Origin: Candidatus Pelagibacter sp.
GTDB taxonomy: Bacteria; Pseudomonadota; Alphaproteobacteria; Pelagibacterales; Pelagibacteraceae
Assembly (NCBI GenBank): GCA_028103285.1
Contig: JAOHNF010000002.1
Location: forward strand, 1 to 64,000
DNA length: 64,000 nucleotides
Direction of reading: 5' to 3'
Shown here piece after piece: positions 10,352-19,236 of the stretch. The notes under the pieces were generated by a model, which did not search any database, was not told the origin of the DNA, and saw only the letters and a list, made by a program, of their open reading frames with translations. The translations under genes and the position numbers were made by a program. The first letter of the stretch is position 1. The number at the start of each line of letters is the position of its first letter.

Positions 10352-10789
10352 TTAGTGGCAAGCTTGATTATATTTTTTTAATCTCCAATAATTATATGGC
10401 CAAGGTGTTACAAATCCTACAATTAACATAATAGGTATAACCCACCAAGTTAACATTGCTCCTCCAGTTAAAAGATAATCAGTTAAATTCATGGCTGCCT
10501 CCATACTAATCATTGAAATTAAGCTCATACCTACGGCAGTTTTAAATGCATTTTTAAAAGTAAAATTTTGTTTAATTAGTATGATTGTTTCTAAAATGAC
10601 ACTTGTAATTATTCCGTTAATTATCGCTAAAGTCATAATAGCTAAAACAGGTAAAGGAATTTGTGTTATTTGAAAAAATAAAATTGTCCCAAAATCTCCG
10701 ATGGAACAACCAAGTAAACACCAAGAAGTATTTTTAGCACTTCTTGACCACGTGTGCTTGCAGTTCCAATGAAAAGTTTCTTTACTCAT
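10352..10789 (-). CDS. DUF4396 membrane protein
   Basis: 145 residues with four hydrophobic segments, an N-terminal His/Trp/Cys-rich stretch (FHWNCKHTWSRSAKNTSWCLLGC) and a C-terminal aromatic motif (GFVTPWPYNYWRLKK). These match my memory of DUF4396, a family often next to copper and haem genes; its function is unknown. The Cys/His content suggests metal or haem contact, but that is inference. It overlaps the csaA stop by one base and converges on the b561 gene. Confidence 0.7.
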   Translation of the reverse strand: MSKETFHWNCKHTWSRSAKNTSWCLLGCSIGDFGTILFFQITQIPLPVLAIMTLAIINGIITSVILETIILIKQNFTFKNAFKTAVGMSLISMISMEAAMNLTDYLLTGGAMLTWWVIPIMLIVGFVTPWPYNYWRLKKYNQACH

Positions 10790-11124
10790 TAAGCTATATC
10801 CAATCCATTCTCAGTTTTTTGAGATGGATGAACTAAAACAACTTTTCCATCTTTTTCAATGGCACCAAGAACTAATACTTCTGATGTAACTCCTGCAATA
10901 TTTTTTTTTGGAAAATTACAAACTCCAATAACTTGTTTTCCAATTAAATTTTCAGCATTATAAAAGTGAGTAATTTGTGCAGAAGATTGCTTAATACCAA
11001 TTTCTTTACCAAAATCTACTTTAACAACTAAAGATGGTTTTCTTGCTTTTTCATTTTTCTTAACTTCTAAAACAGTTCCTACTTTAATTTGAACTTTTTT
11101 AAAATCATCATATGTAATTTCCAT
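10789..11124 (-). CDS. csaA: CsaA-like tRNA-binding-domain protein
   Basis: 111 residues forming a single EMAPII/tRNA-binding OB fold. Recognisable segments are VQIKVGTVLEVKKNEKARKPS, GKQVIGVCNFPKKNIAGVTSEVLVLGA and the closing residues after VVLVHPSQ. CsaA of Bacillus has chaperone-like and tRNA-binding activity; stand-alone members may act on tRNA or protein export. The Leu-rich aminoacyl-tRNA synthetase parts are absent, so this is the free-standing form. Confidence 0.9.
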   Translation of the reverse strand: MEITYDDFKKVQIKVGTVLEVKKNEKARKPSLVVKVDFGKEIGIKQSSAQITHFYNAENLIGKQVIGVCNFPKKNIAGVTSEVLVLGAIEKDGKVVLVHPSQKTENGLDIA

Positions 11125-11142
11125 TTTTTTCTTTCTATAAAT

Positions 11143-11170
11143 AAAAAAAAGGGGGCCGAAGCCCCCTTTT
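11143..11170 (-). terminator. Rho-independent terminator after livK
   Basis: A 6-bp all-GC stem (GGGGGC 11151-11156, GCCCCC 11161-11166) closes a UUCG tetraloop when read on the minus strand, followed by eight U residues (the A run 11143-11150). This is an excellent intrinsic terminator for the binding-protein gene ending at 11191. Confidence 0.93.
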
Positions 11171-11190
11171 AAGATAATTAAGCTATTAAA

Positions 11191-12294
11191 TTATATTTGA
11201 TTATAATTTCCTTTGCTCCATTCGTAGAATACATAACCTGGTAAACTTACGTCACCTTTTTTGTCAAAAGATAACTCACCAAGAACTGTTTTGAATTTAC
11301 CTTTTTTCATAACTTTCAAAACTTTTTTGTAGTCAGTTGAACCTGCTTCTGTAGCAGCTTGTTCAAACACTTGAAGTGCAGCGTAAGAATAAAGCACGTA
11401 ACCTTCTGGTTCAATACCAGCAGCTTTAAATCTTTTAACTAACGGTGCAGCTTCAGGATTTGCTCTTGGATCTGGACTGAAAGTCATTAAAGTGCCTTCT
11501 CCTGCGTTTCCAGTAATATCCCAATATTCAGCTGTTACTAAAGCATCACCACTAACTAATTTAGTGCTCATACCTTGATCTCTCATTTGTCTAACTATCA
11601 AACCTGCTTCAGTATGATAACCACCAAGATATACTGCATCTATATTATTTTTTTTAAGTTTAGAAACTAAAGCAGAGTAATCTTTTTCACCCGCTGTAAT
11701 TGCTTCATACATAGCTGATTTTAAACCCGCTTTTTTCATGTTTTTTCTTGTAGCGTCTGCCAAACCTTTTCCATAAGCAGTTTTGTCATGAATAATTGCA
11801 ACTTTTTTTCCAGCATATTCTTTTGCAAGAAATGCACCGGCTACTTCACCTTGTTGATCATCTCTTCCACAAACTCTGAATACATTCGGTCCACCTTTAT
11901 CTGTGAACGCTGGGTTCGTAGATGCTGGTGATACTTGAATAATTCCTTCTTCAGTATAAACTTTTGAAGCAGGAATTGAAGAACCTGAACAGAAGTGACC
12001 AGCTACATAAGCAACACCTTGACCAGCAAATTTATTTGCTACAGCCACAGCTTGTTTAGGATCACAAGCGTCATCCCCTATTACTAATTTTACTTTTTCT
12101 CCGTTAATTCCACCTTTTGCATTAGTATCTTTAGCCCACATTTCTGCACCAGCTTTAAGCTGAGCACCGAAAGAAGCATATTGACCACTCATTGGTCCTG
12201 CAGAAGCTACAACAACTTCAGCTTTTACAGAAAAAGATCCAAGCATTAAAAAAGCAGCAATCAATGAGATTGATTTTTTAAATATTTTAAACAT
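11191..12294 (-). CDS. livK: Branched-chain amino-acid-type ABC binding protein
   Basis: 367 residues. A signal peptide (ISLIAAFLMLGSFSVKA, cleavage near residue 25) precedes a Leu/Ile/Val-binding (Peripla_BP_6) fold: VASAGPMSGQYASFGAQLKAG, the DDACDPKQAVAVANKF hinge and the VSPASTNPAFTDKG ligand loop. It closely resembles E. coli LivJ/LivK and should deliver branched-chain or related amino acids to the LivHMGF importer upstream. It has its own promoter and strong terminator, which would allow a high copy number. Confidence 0.93.
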   Translation of the reverse strand: MFKIFKKSISLIAAFLMLGSFSVKAEVVVASAGPMSGQYASFGAQLKAGAEMWAKDTNAKGGINGEKVKLVIGDDACDPKQAVAVANKFAGQGVAYVAGHFCSGSSIPASKVYTEEGIIQVSPASTNPAFTDKGGPNVFRVCGRDDQQGEVAGAFLAKEYAGKKVAIIHDKTAYGKGLADATRKNMKKAGLKSAMYEAITAGEKDYSALVSKLKKNNIDAVYLGGYHTEAGLIVRQMRDQGMSTKLVSGDALVTAEYWDITGNAGEGTLMTFSPDPRANPEAAPLVKRFKAAGIEPEGYVLYSYAALQVFEQAATEAGSTDYKKVLKVMKKGKFKTVLGELSFDKKGDVSLPGYVFYEWSKGNYNQI

Positions 12295-12311
12295 ATTTTT
12301 TTCCTTTGATT

Positions 12312-12359
12312 ATTAATTAATTAAAGACTTATTAAACACGTGTAGTTTAAGATTGTAAA
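12312..12359 (-). promoter_or_regulatory. livK promoter and TTAATTAATTAA leader
   Basis: Read on the minus strand: -35 TTTACA (12354-12359), a 17-bp spacer, -10 TTTAAT (12331-12336), then a TTAATTAATTAA run (within 12312-12325) near the expected transcript start. An AAGGA ribosome site lies just before the ATG. The same layout is found in front of tctC and the binding protein at 33110. Confidence 0.65.
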
Positions 12360-12383
12360 TGGTTTAATTAACTTAAATTAAAC

Positions 12384-13103
12384 CTAACTTTTGGCTCCAC
12401 CTTCGAGGTAGGCTGCTTGTATATCTTGATTTTTTAACAACTCTTGGCCAGTTCCTTGAATCGTAACTTTACCATTAACTAGAACATATGCTCTATCAGC
12501 AAGTTCTAAAGCTTTTTTTGCATTTTGTTCTACTAAAAATATTGTAACTTTTTTTTCTTTATTAATATTCTTAATTGCTAAAAAAATTTGATTAACTAGT
12601 TTTGGTGCAATACCTAATGATGGCTCATCTAATAAAAGAACTTTAGGCCTATTCATGAGTGCTCTGCCTATTGCTAACATTTGCTGCTCTCCGCCAGATA
12701 GCGTTCCACCTCTTTGTGATTTACGATCACTTAATACAGGAAACAAATCATAAATATCTTTTACATCTGTGTCAAAAAATTTTCCCTTTTCATTTGCATG
12801 GGCGCCTAATCTTAAATTTTCTTCAACTGTCAAACGAGAGAATATTCTTCTTCCTTCGGGTGCTTGTGCAATACCTAAGTCAACTATATCGTGAGGTTCA
12901 TATTTTGTTATATTTTTTTCTTCAAAAATAATCTCACCTGTTTTAGCTTTGTTGACTCCACTTATTGTCATAAGTAGAGTTGATTTTCCTGCACCGTTAG
13001 ATCCTATTAATGAAACAATTTCACCTTTATTTATATTTATATTAACACCCCTAAGTGCCTGAATTTTTCCATAAAAGGTTTCAACGTTAGAAATTTTTAA
13101 CAT
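12384..13103 (-). CDS. livF: Branched-chain amino-acid ABC transporter ATPase LivF
   Basis: 239 residues. Walker A GSNGAGKSTLLMTI (residues about 33-46), Q-loop IAQAPEGRRIFSRL, signature LSGGEQQML and Walker B VLLLDEPSLGIAP are intact, followed by the H-loop region FLVEQNAKKAL. The EGRRIF and VEQN motifs mark the LivF subgroup. It energises import together with LivG. Its start overlaps the livG stop by one base. Confidence 0.95.
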   Translation of the reverse strand: MLKISNVETFYGKIQALRGVNININKGEIVSLIGSNGAGKSTLLMTISGVNKAKTGEIIFEEKNITKYEPHDIVDLGIAQAPEGRRIFSRLTVEENLRLGAHANEKGKFFDTDVKDIYDLFPVLSDRKSQRGGTLSGGEQQMLAIGRALMNRPKVLLLDEPSLGIAPKLVNQIFLAIKNINKEKKVTIFLVEQNAKKALELADRAYVLVNGKVTIQGTGQELLKNQDIQAAYLEGGAKS

Positions 13104-13897
13104 TATTCATCAACTCCTAAGTAAGCCTCGATAACTGCCTTACTGTTTCTTGTTTCAGAAGGTGAGCCTTGAAATATTTTTTTACCATAATTTAAAACTA
13201 CAACATGATCAGATATTCCCATAACTACACTCATGTCATGTTCTATTAGTAAAATTCCAGTTTTTTTATCATTCTTAATAAATTCTAAAAGTTTATTTAA
13301 TTCTGATGACTCTTTTGGATTTAAACCAGCAGCCGGTTCATCTAAACATAATAGTCTAGGCTCGATACACATTGCTCTAACTATTTCTAATTTTCTTTGA
13401 TCTCCATAAGGCAAGTCACCCGCATTATCATCTGCTCTATTTGTTAAACCAATTATATCTAACCAGTATTTAGCTTTTTCTACTGCGATTTTTTCTTTGT
13501 CTCTATATCTTTTTAAATTTAGTATTCCGAATATAGAATAGCCTGAGGCAACCATTAGTTCGTTGTGTTGCGCCACCAGTAAATTTTCTAATACTGACAT
13601 TGCCGGAAACAATCTTATATTTTGAAAAGTTCTTGCTACTTTAGCTTTTTGTGCAATTTTATAATCAGTAAATTTTTTTAGAGCAACTATTTCATCGTTT
13701 TTATTTAACAACATTTCGCCAGCAGTTGGTTTGTAAAAACCAGTTAAACAATTAAATACTGTAGTTTTGCCAGCTCCATTTGGTCCTATAATGGAGGTAA
13801 TTTCATTATTGTTTGCTGAAAAAGAAAGATCATCAATGGCAGTAAGTCCACCAAATTTCATAGTGAGATTTTCTACTTTGAGTAAATTTTTATTCAT
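13103..13897 (-). CDS. livG: Branched-chain amino-acid ABC transporter ATPase LivG
   Basis: 264 residues. Walker A GPNGAGKTTVFNCLTG, Q-loop RTFQNIRLFPAMSV, a slightly divergent signature (LPYGDQRKLEIVRAM), Walker B LLCLDEPAAGLNP and the IEHDMSVVM H-loop are all present. The long insert before the signature and the IEHDM motif are typical of LivG. It overlaps livM by 4 bases and livF by one. Confidence 0.95.
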   Translation of the reverse strand: MNKNLLKVENLTMKFGGLTAIDDLSFSANNNEITSIIGPNGAGKTTVFNCLTGFYKPTAGEMLLNKNDEIVALKKFTDYKIAQKAKVARTFQNIRLFPAMSVLENLLVAQHNELMVASGYSIFGILNLKRYRDKEKIAVEKAKYWLDIIGLTNRADDNAGDLPYGDQRKLEIVRAMCIEPRLLCLDEPAAGLNPKESSELNKLLEFIKNDKKTGILLIEHDMSVVMGISDHVVVLNYGKKIFQGSPSETRNSKAVIEAYLGVDE

Positions 13898-15165
13898 TTA
13901 ATGTGATCTTTCAAAGTTACTGTGGGTTTTCTATTTGCCAAAATACCTTTAGGTTTAAATATCATTATCAAAACCATCGCTCCACCGAATGCGATCATTC
14001 GATATTGTTCAAGGTCTCGAAATATTTCTGTAATACCTATTAAAAAAATAGCTGCTAAAACAACACCGGTTTGAGAACCCATGCCTCCTAGAACTACGAT
14101 GGCTACAATAATAGCTGACTCAATAAAGGTAAAACTTTCAGGACTTACAAATGCTTGTCGAGTTGCAAAAAAAGCACCTGCAAAACCTCCGAAGGTTGCT
14201 CCGATTGCAAAAGCAGTAAGTTTTGTGTTTGTTGGGTTAACGCCAAGAGATTTGCACGCTATCTCGTCTTCTCTTAAAGCTTCCCATGCTCTTCCCACAG
14301 GTAATTTTCTTATTCTTAAAGTGAAGTAATTAGTTATTAAAGCCAGCACAAGTATTAAATAATATAAAAATATTATTCTATGCATTGTTGAATATTCTAA
14401 ATTAAAAAATGTATGAAAAGAATCTACACCTTCGTCTGGAAATTTTTTAAATTCAAGACCAAAAAAAGATGGCCTGGGTATTCCCGTGATACCATCTGGT
14501 CCATTAGTAACCTCATACCAATTAATTAAAATAATTCTTATAATTTCCCCAAACCCTAAAGTAACAATGGCAAGGTAATCTCCTCTCAATCTTAAAACGG
14601 GGAAACCTAACAATATTCCAAAAAAACCTGCAAACAATCCCGCTAAAGGAAGGCAAATCCAAAAAGACCAACCAAATGTTGTTGCAATTAAAGCATAAGA
14701 ATAAGCTCCTACTGCATAAAAAGCTACATAACCAAGATCGAGTAAGCCAGCCAATCCAACTACAATATTAAGACCCCAGCCAAGCATAATATAAGTTAAA
14801 ATCATAATAGAGACATCTAAAACATATCTATCTGTAAATGGTAAAAATGGAAAAATAATCGCAAACATGACACCTGTTATTGCAACGTGTTTTCCTTTAT
14901 TATCCATATATCTTGAGATTGAGGAGGTTACACTTGCAATAAAATTTATTTCTTTTTTTCTTAAAGAGTTTAAGCCAATTAAAAATCTTCCCGCAATGCA
15001 TGCTGTAACTAACAAAATAACAATACCTATGTGAGGAGTAACAAATAGCCCCTCTCCCTTTGACGATGTTTTAAGACCTACAATTGGGCCGAATAACGCT
15101 AGGGAAATAAGACCAGTAAATAAACTATCTTTGATTATTTTCTTAAGATCTGAAGATGTTTTCAT
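13894..15165 (-). CDS. livM: Branched-chain amino-acid ABC permease LivM
   Basis: 423 residues, membrane-embedded, with the long N-terminal extension usual in LivM (typically 410-430). Family stretches include GLNIVVGLAGLLDLGYVAFYAVGAY, GDYLAIVTLGFGEIIRII and the cytoplasmic coupling loop GRAWEALREDEIACKSLGVN, which contacts the ATPase. It pairs with LivH to form the channel. It shares one base with the livH stop. Confidence 0.94.
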   Translation of the reverse strand: MKTSSDLKKIIKDSLFTGLISLALFGPIVGLKTSSKGEGLFVTPHIGIVILLVTACIAGRFLIGLNSLRKKEINFIASVTSSISRYMDNKGKHVAITGVMFAIIFPFLPFTDRYVLDVSIMILTYIMLGWGLNIVVGLAGLLDLGYVAFYAVGAYSYALIATTFGWSFWICLPLAGLFAGFFGILLGFPVLRLRGDYLAIVTLGFGEIIRIILINWYEVTNGPDGITGIPRPSFFGLEFKKFPDEGVDSFHTFFNLEYSTMHRIIFLYYLILVLALITNYFTLRIRKLPVGRAWEALREDEIACKSLGVNPTNTKLTAFAIGATFGGFAGAFFATRQAFVSPESFTFIESAIIVAIVVLGGMGSQTGVVLAAIFLIGITEIFRDLEQYRMIAFGGAMVLIMIFKPKGILANRKPTVTLKDHIK

Positions 15166-16076
15166 TATACTTTTTCAATATCCGGTTTACCTAAAAAACC
15201 TGTTGGAAAAAATATAAGTGTAATAATTAACACACTAAAGGCAGCTACATCTTTGTATTCTATAGATATATAACCAGACCACATTGTTTCTATTAATCCT
15301 ATAAGAAGACCACCGAGCATAGCCCCTGGCAAAGACCCAATGCCTCCAAGAACTGCCGCAGTGAATGCTTTTACTCCAGCTAAAAACCCAATGTAAAAAT
15401 CTATAACACCATAGTATAAAACAAACATCATTCCAGCTACTGATGCTAGTGAAGATCCAAGAATAAAAGTAATAGAAATAGTTCTATCAACATTAATACC
15501 TAATAAAGATGTCATAGTCCTATCTTGTTCGCACGCTCTTTGAGCTCTACCTAAATCAGTTTTTGTAATTAAGCCTGTGAACAAGCTCATTAATATTATA
15601 GTTAGAAAAACTATAAATATTTGTAAGTAACTTACCGTAACAACAAATTCAGAATCTTTAAAAAATTCTAGACCACCAGTAATAAGAGGTTGTAAAGGTT
15701 TTACTCTAGCTCCTTGAGCTACTTGAACATAGTTTTGAAGAACAATTGACATTCCTAGTGCTGAAATAAGTGGTGCTAATCTAAAAGAACCTCTCAAAGG
15801 TTTATAGGCTAATTTTTCTACCGACCAGCCATAACAAGCGGTGAAAAGCATTGAAATTAGTAAAACTAAAAAAAGTACGATTGGCAAAGCAATTCCAGTA
15901 AGTCCAAACAAAATAAAAGCAATTAAGGCAATAAACGCACCGATCATAAATATGTCTCCGTGTGCAAAGTTTATCATTCCAATAATTCCATAAACCATTG
16001 TGTAACCGATAGCTATTAAACCATAAATTGACCCGAGCGTTATCCCGTTAATTAATTGTTGAATAAAATATTCCAT
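15165..16076 (-). CDS. livH: Branched-chain amino-acid ABC permease LivH
   Basis: 303 residues, about eight membrane helices. Diagnostic stretches are LINGITLGSIYGLIAIGYTMVYG, INFAHGDIFMIGAF and the coupling loop GRAQRACEQDRTMTSLLGIN. It is the first gene of the livHMGF run and starts 5 bp after the stop of the proC-like gene, so the importer may be transcribed through from 16846. Confidence 0.94.
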   Translation of the reverse strand: MEYFIQQLINGITLGSIYGLIAIGYTMVYGIIGMINFAHGDIFMIGAFIALIAFILFGLTGIALPIVLFLVLLISMLFTACYGWSVEKLAYKPLRGSFRLAPLISALGMSIVLQNYVQVAQGARVKPLQPLITGGLEFFKDSEFVVTVSYLQIFIVFLTIILMSLFTGLITKTDLGRAQRACEQDRTMTSLLGINVDRTISITFILGSSLASVAGMMFVLYYGVIDFYIGFLAGVKAFTAAVLGGIGSLPGAMLGGLLIGLIETMWSGYISIEYKDVAAFSVLIITLIFFPTGFLGKPDIEKV

Positions 16077-16081
16077 AAATT

Positions 16082-16846
16082 CTAACTACTAACTCTTTTA
16101 CTGATATTGTCCATTGCTTTAATGAATTTAGAATAGAATTTACCTTTTTTTAACTCATTTAACACCTGCATATTTAATCCTTTAGATGTTTGAGAGTCGG
16201 CAACAAGTTTTTTAAATCCTTGAGCCTTTTTGTTTACTGCATCTTGACTTAATGCAAGAAACAACTCAGAAATATAATTATTTGCTACAGATTTTTTAAT
16301 ACCTTTTTTAGTCAACCAGTTTGAGCTTACATTTAAAATTTCATAGTAAGCAGCCATAATGGATGCTGTGGCCCAAAATTTATAACTCAATTTTTCATCT
16401 TTAATTTCCACTACTTCTCCTAAGTATTTAAAGAAATTTTTTGCACTTTTACTTGGTGGGCAAATAACAATAGGTCCTTTTTTAATTTCAATTGGCGGCA
16501 AAGGTGTGGCTCTTATAATATTTTTATTTTTTGTTAATTTCTTAAGTCTATCTAAATTAATTGTAGAAATTAAACTTATAATTTTTTTATTTTTAGGAAA
16601 TCTTAATTTGGATAAAATCTTATTACCGACTGTAGGTGTAACACCTAAAAAAATTGTGGAAGATTTATCAATAATTTCTTGATTATTGTTAATCACTTTT
16701 ATTTTTCTATATTTCCTAGACAGTTTTTTAGCTATATTTCTATTCCTTGAAGAGATATAAATTCTCTTAACTTTTAATTTGGATTTAAAAATACCAAAAA
16801 TAATAGAAGATGAAATTTTACCAGTTCCTATAAATCCTAAAATCAT
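16082..16846 (-). CDS. proC: Pyrroline-5-carboxylate reductase-like protein
   Basis: 254 residues. The N-terminal Rossmann motif GFIGTGKISSSIIFG and the following NADP loop (YISSRNR) fit the ProC family, as do the TPLPP segment near residue 123 and the C-terminal dimerisation motif (ADSQTSKGLNMQVLNEL). ProC makes proline from pyrroline-5-carboxylate. The protein is rather divergent (LPP and TSKGL replace more usual residues), so a related imine reductase is possible. Its start is 2 bp from the divergent AbrB-family gene. Confidence 0.75.
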   Translation of the reverse strand: MILGFIGTGKISSSIIFGIFKSKLKVKRIYISSRNRNIAKKLSRKYRKIKVINNNQEIIDKSSTIFLGVTPTVGNKILSKLRFPKNKKIISLISTINLDRLKKLTKNKNIIRATPLPPIEIKKGPIVICPPSKSAKNFFKYLGEVVEIKDEKLSYKFWATASIMAAYYEILNVSSNWLTKKGIKKSVANNYISELFLALSQDAVNKKAQGFKKLVADSQTSKGLNMQVLNELKKGKFYSKFIKAMDNISKRVSS

Positions 16847-16848
16847 GA

Positions 16849-17928
16849 ATGATGCAGAATAACCAAGCTATCCCTTTTAATAAAGAAAATTTTAAACAGA
16901 TATTCTCGCCTTCATTTGCACTAGTTATACTCATATCCATCCCTAGCGCTATAATTGCTGAATTTTTTAATACACCATTAGCGTGGTTCTTAGGTCCAAT
17001 GCTGGTAACGTCTTTAGCATCTTTAATGGGGCTTAAAATTAAAATGCCTAGATTAATATTATCTTCGATTCTAATTTTGCTTGGACTTTATATTGGTAAT
17101 TATATTGATAAAAGCTTGCTTACTCAAATGCATCAATGGGTTTGGACTTCTTTAATTATGTTAATTTACATAATTTTTAGTGTTTTAATTGTTTCTAAAT
17201 ACCTTGAAAAATTTTCAAAATACGAGAAAAAAACTTCAATTTTTTCAGCGGCGCCAGGTGCATTAGGTCCATTAATGATTTTAGCTGAAGATGAAAAAAC
17301 AGATCTAAGCCAAGTTGCAACTTCTCATCTTATTAGGTTAATTATAATAATCACTTTTTTTCCATTTATCGTAAACAGTTTTTATGATGTAGGAAATATA
17401 GAAATTGCTCAAGTAACAATTCAAAATCAGAATTTAAATCATCTTCTAATATTAATTATTGCCTCAATAATTTTAATTTATTTCTTTGATAAATTAAAGA
17501 TTCCAGCGGCTTTGTTGTCAGGCACTTTAGTTGCTAGTGGTTCTTTACAAATTGCAGAAATTGCAACTTATCAGATTTCACCAGATATTATTGACTATTG
17601 TTTGCTTATTTTAGGTGCCTCGGTTGGATGTAGATTTGCTAACAAAACATTTAGTGAGATAGGCCGAAATGCGCTGCATAGTTTTATAGCAACTTTTTTA
17701 CTAGTAGTTTTGGGTGTTATTGCTGCATTGGTTGCTGGTTTAATTATAGATAAAAATTTCTTTACGCTTCTACTTTCTTACTGCCCAGGTGGAATTTATG
17801 AGGTAGCTGTAATTGCAATCTTTTTTGACCTTGATCCCGAATTTGTTTCTTTTCATCATATTATAAGGCTTCTTATGATCTTGTTTATTGTGCCAACAAT
17901 GTTAAAAATGATTTCTAAAAAAACCTAA
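16849..17928 (+). CDS. AbrB-family membrane protein (AbrB duplication type)
   Basis: 359 residues with about ten membrane segments in two related halves: FNTPLAWFLGPMLVTSLASLMG followed by KLIPAALLSGTLVASG-type repeats (KIPAALLSG near residue 220). This matches COG3180, named after ammonia-monooxygenase-linked AbrB proteins; the E. coli member affects gene regulation indirectly and the transport substrate is unknown. The SAAPGALGPLMILAEDE and YCPGGIYEVAVIA stretches are the family's conserved loops. It lies 2 bp from the divergent proC-like start. Confidence 0.82.
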   Translation: MMQNNQAIPFNKENFKQIFSPSFALVILISIPSAIIAEFFNTPLAWFLGPMLVTSLASLMGLKIKMPRLILSSILILLGLYIGNYIDKSLLTQMHQWVWTSLIMLIYIIFSVLIVSKYLEKFSKYEKKTSIFSAAPGALGPLMILAEDEKTDLSQVATSHLIRLIIIITFFPFIVNSFYDVGNIEIAQVTIQNQNLNHLLILIIASIILIYFFDKLKIPAALLSGTLVASGSLQIAEIATYQISPDIIDYCLLILGASVGCRFANKTFSEIGRNALHSFIATFLLVVLGVIAALVAGLIIDKNFFTLLLSYCPGGIYEVAVIAIFFDLDPEFVSFHHIIRLLMILFIVPTMLKMISKKT

Positions 17929-17970
17929 TTTAAACTAATCAGCTTTTGACTCGCTCTTATTAATTAAGTA

Positions 17971-18366
17971 ATGTTTTATATGTCTAATTTAATAGACCTT
18001 CTTGGAAGATTGTTCATCTCAGCTTTATTTATTATCTCTGCTTATAACAAAATTTTTAGTATTGATGGAACAATGAGCTGGATGGAGGGATTTGGGATTG
18101 TTGGAATTTTATTATATCCAGCCATAGCATTAGAAATTATTTTACCTTTGTTTGTTATTTTAGGTTACCAAGCAAGAATATCCGCAGGATTGCTTGCTAT
18201 CTTCTGTATAGTTACAGCATTTATTTTTCATTATGATTTTACTGATCAAATGCAAACTATAGCTTTTCTTAAGAATATTGGTTTGGCTGGTGGTTTTTTA
18301 TTTATTGTTGCTAATGGAACAAAAGATTGGTCAATCGAAACAAAAAAGAAATACGTCAGACTATAA
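17971..18366 (+). CDS. DoxX-family membrane protein
   Basis: 131 residues with four membrane helices; the segment GRLFISALFIISAYNKI is the DoxX N-terminal signature. DoxX proteins are linked to quinone or thiosulfate redox and to oxidative-stress complexes, but the exact role here is unclear. The ATG at 17980 is an alternative start three codons in. A strong bidirectional terminator follows. Confidence 0.82.
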   Translation: MFYMSNLIDLLGRLFISALFIISAYNKIFSIDGTMSWMEGFGIVGILLYPAIALEIILPLFVILGYQARISAGLLAIFCIVTAFIFHYDFTDQMQTIAFLKNIGLAGGFLFIVANGTKDWSIETKKKYVRL

Positions 18367-18367
18367 A

Positions 18368-18410
18368 AAAAAGCCTTATTTAAATAAATAAATAAGGCTT
18401 TAATTTTTTT
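18368..18410. terminator. Bidirectional terminator, doxX / outer-membrane gene
   Basis: A perfect 13-bp inverted repeat (AAAGCCTTATTTA 18370-18382 with TAAATAAGGCTTT 18389-18401) has a 6-base loop. A T run follows on the plus strand and an A run precedes it, so it can stop transcription from the convergent genes on both sides. Confidence 0.9.
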
Positions 18411-18430
18411 AAATTTTAACTAAATAATAA

Positions 18431-19096
18431 TTAAAAGCTAAAACCGATTGCGAACGTAGCTTTAAGCACGTCTAAATCAGCTGTGATTTTGTTACCTTTG
18501 TCAGTTGTAGTACTTAGAAACGACATAGAGTCCATATTTGTTGATGTACCTTCAACTTTATAAAAAGCATTTGTTCCTAATGTATTTTTATATCCTAAAC
18601 CCCATAGATAACCATCGACAGTTGTGTTTCCGTACGAACCTGATAACGTTGATGTAGATTTATCTAACGTGTTTACATCCATTTGCACAAAACCAGCTTT
18701 TGCATACAATCCTGCATGTAAAGGTAATTCAGCATAAATTTGGTGAACTTTATCTAGTTCTGCTTGAGCACTTCTATCGCCATCTTGAGCTGCTTCTGAT
18801 GAATCATCAGTACGTGTTAGTTTTTTATTACTAACATTAGCTTTTCCAAGAGTTGCGTCATAACCAAGTGTAAAGCCATTGTCGAAACTGTATTCTAAGA
18901 ATACAGAAGGAACAACCGCGATTTCTCCAGCAGTAGCAGTTCTCATGGAAGCATCAGCAGTTCCAGCTTTGTCAGCTTCTGTACCCTCGGCACTAATTCC
19001 CGCTAAAGATCCGGTAACACCTATACCAATTGATCCTGCGTTAGCAACCCCAGATAAAAAAAGAGACATTAGTGATACTATTAATATTTTCTTCAT
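18431..19096 (-). CDS. Small outer-membrane beta-barrel-like protein
   Basis: 221 residues. A clear signal peptide (MKKILIVSLMSLFLSGVANA) is followed by alternating polar/hydrophobic strands and a C-terminal strand ending in FAIGFSF, the terminal-Phe signal for outer-membrane insertion. The middle is rich in Ala, Asp, Thr and Ser with no cysteine. I recognise no named family; it resembles the small porin-like proteins common in SAR11. A TTGACC box at 19165-19170 on the minus strand may be its -35. Confidence 0.7.
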   Translation of the reverse strand: MKKILIVSLMSLFLSGVANAGSIGIGVTGSLAGISAEGTEADKAGTADASMRTATAGEIAVVPSVFLEYSFDNGFTLGYDATLGKANVSNKKLTRTDDSSEAAQDGDRSAQAELDKVHQIYAELPLHAGLYAKAGFVQMDVNTLDKSTSTLSGSYGNTTVDGYLWGLGYKNTLGTNAFYKVEGTSTNMDSMSFLSTTTDKGNKITADLDVLKATFAIGFSF

Positions 19097-19236
19097 TTAT
19101 TATCCTATTGTTTTCCTTAATTTATAAATTAACGTTGAATTACAATTATCATATAATCTGAAGTGGTCAAATTAAAAATAGTTGAAAATAAACATAAATT
19201 GTTGATTTTAAAGGGTTTTTTTGTGATATAAATACA

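Noticed and set aside
11151..11166. GC-rich hairpin as a protein-binding or attachment site
   Set aside because: Stem, UUCG loop and U run are explained fully by an intrinsic terminator.
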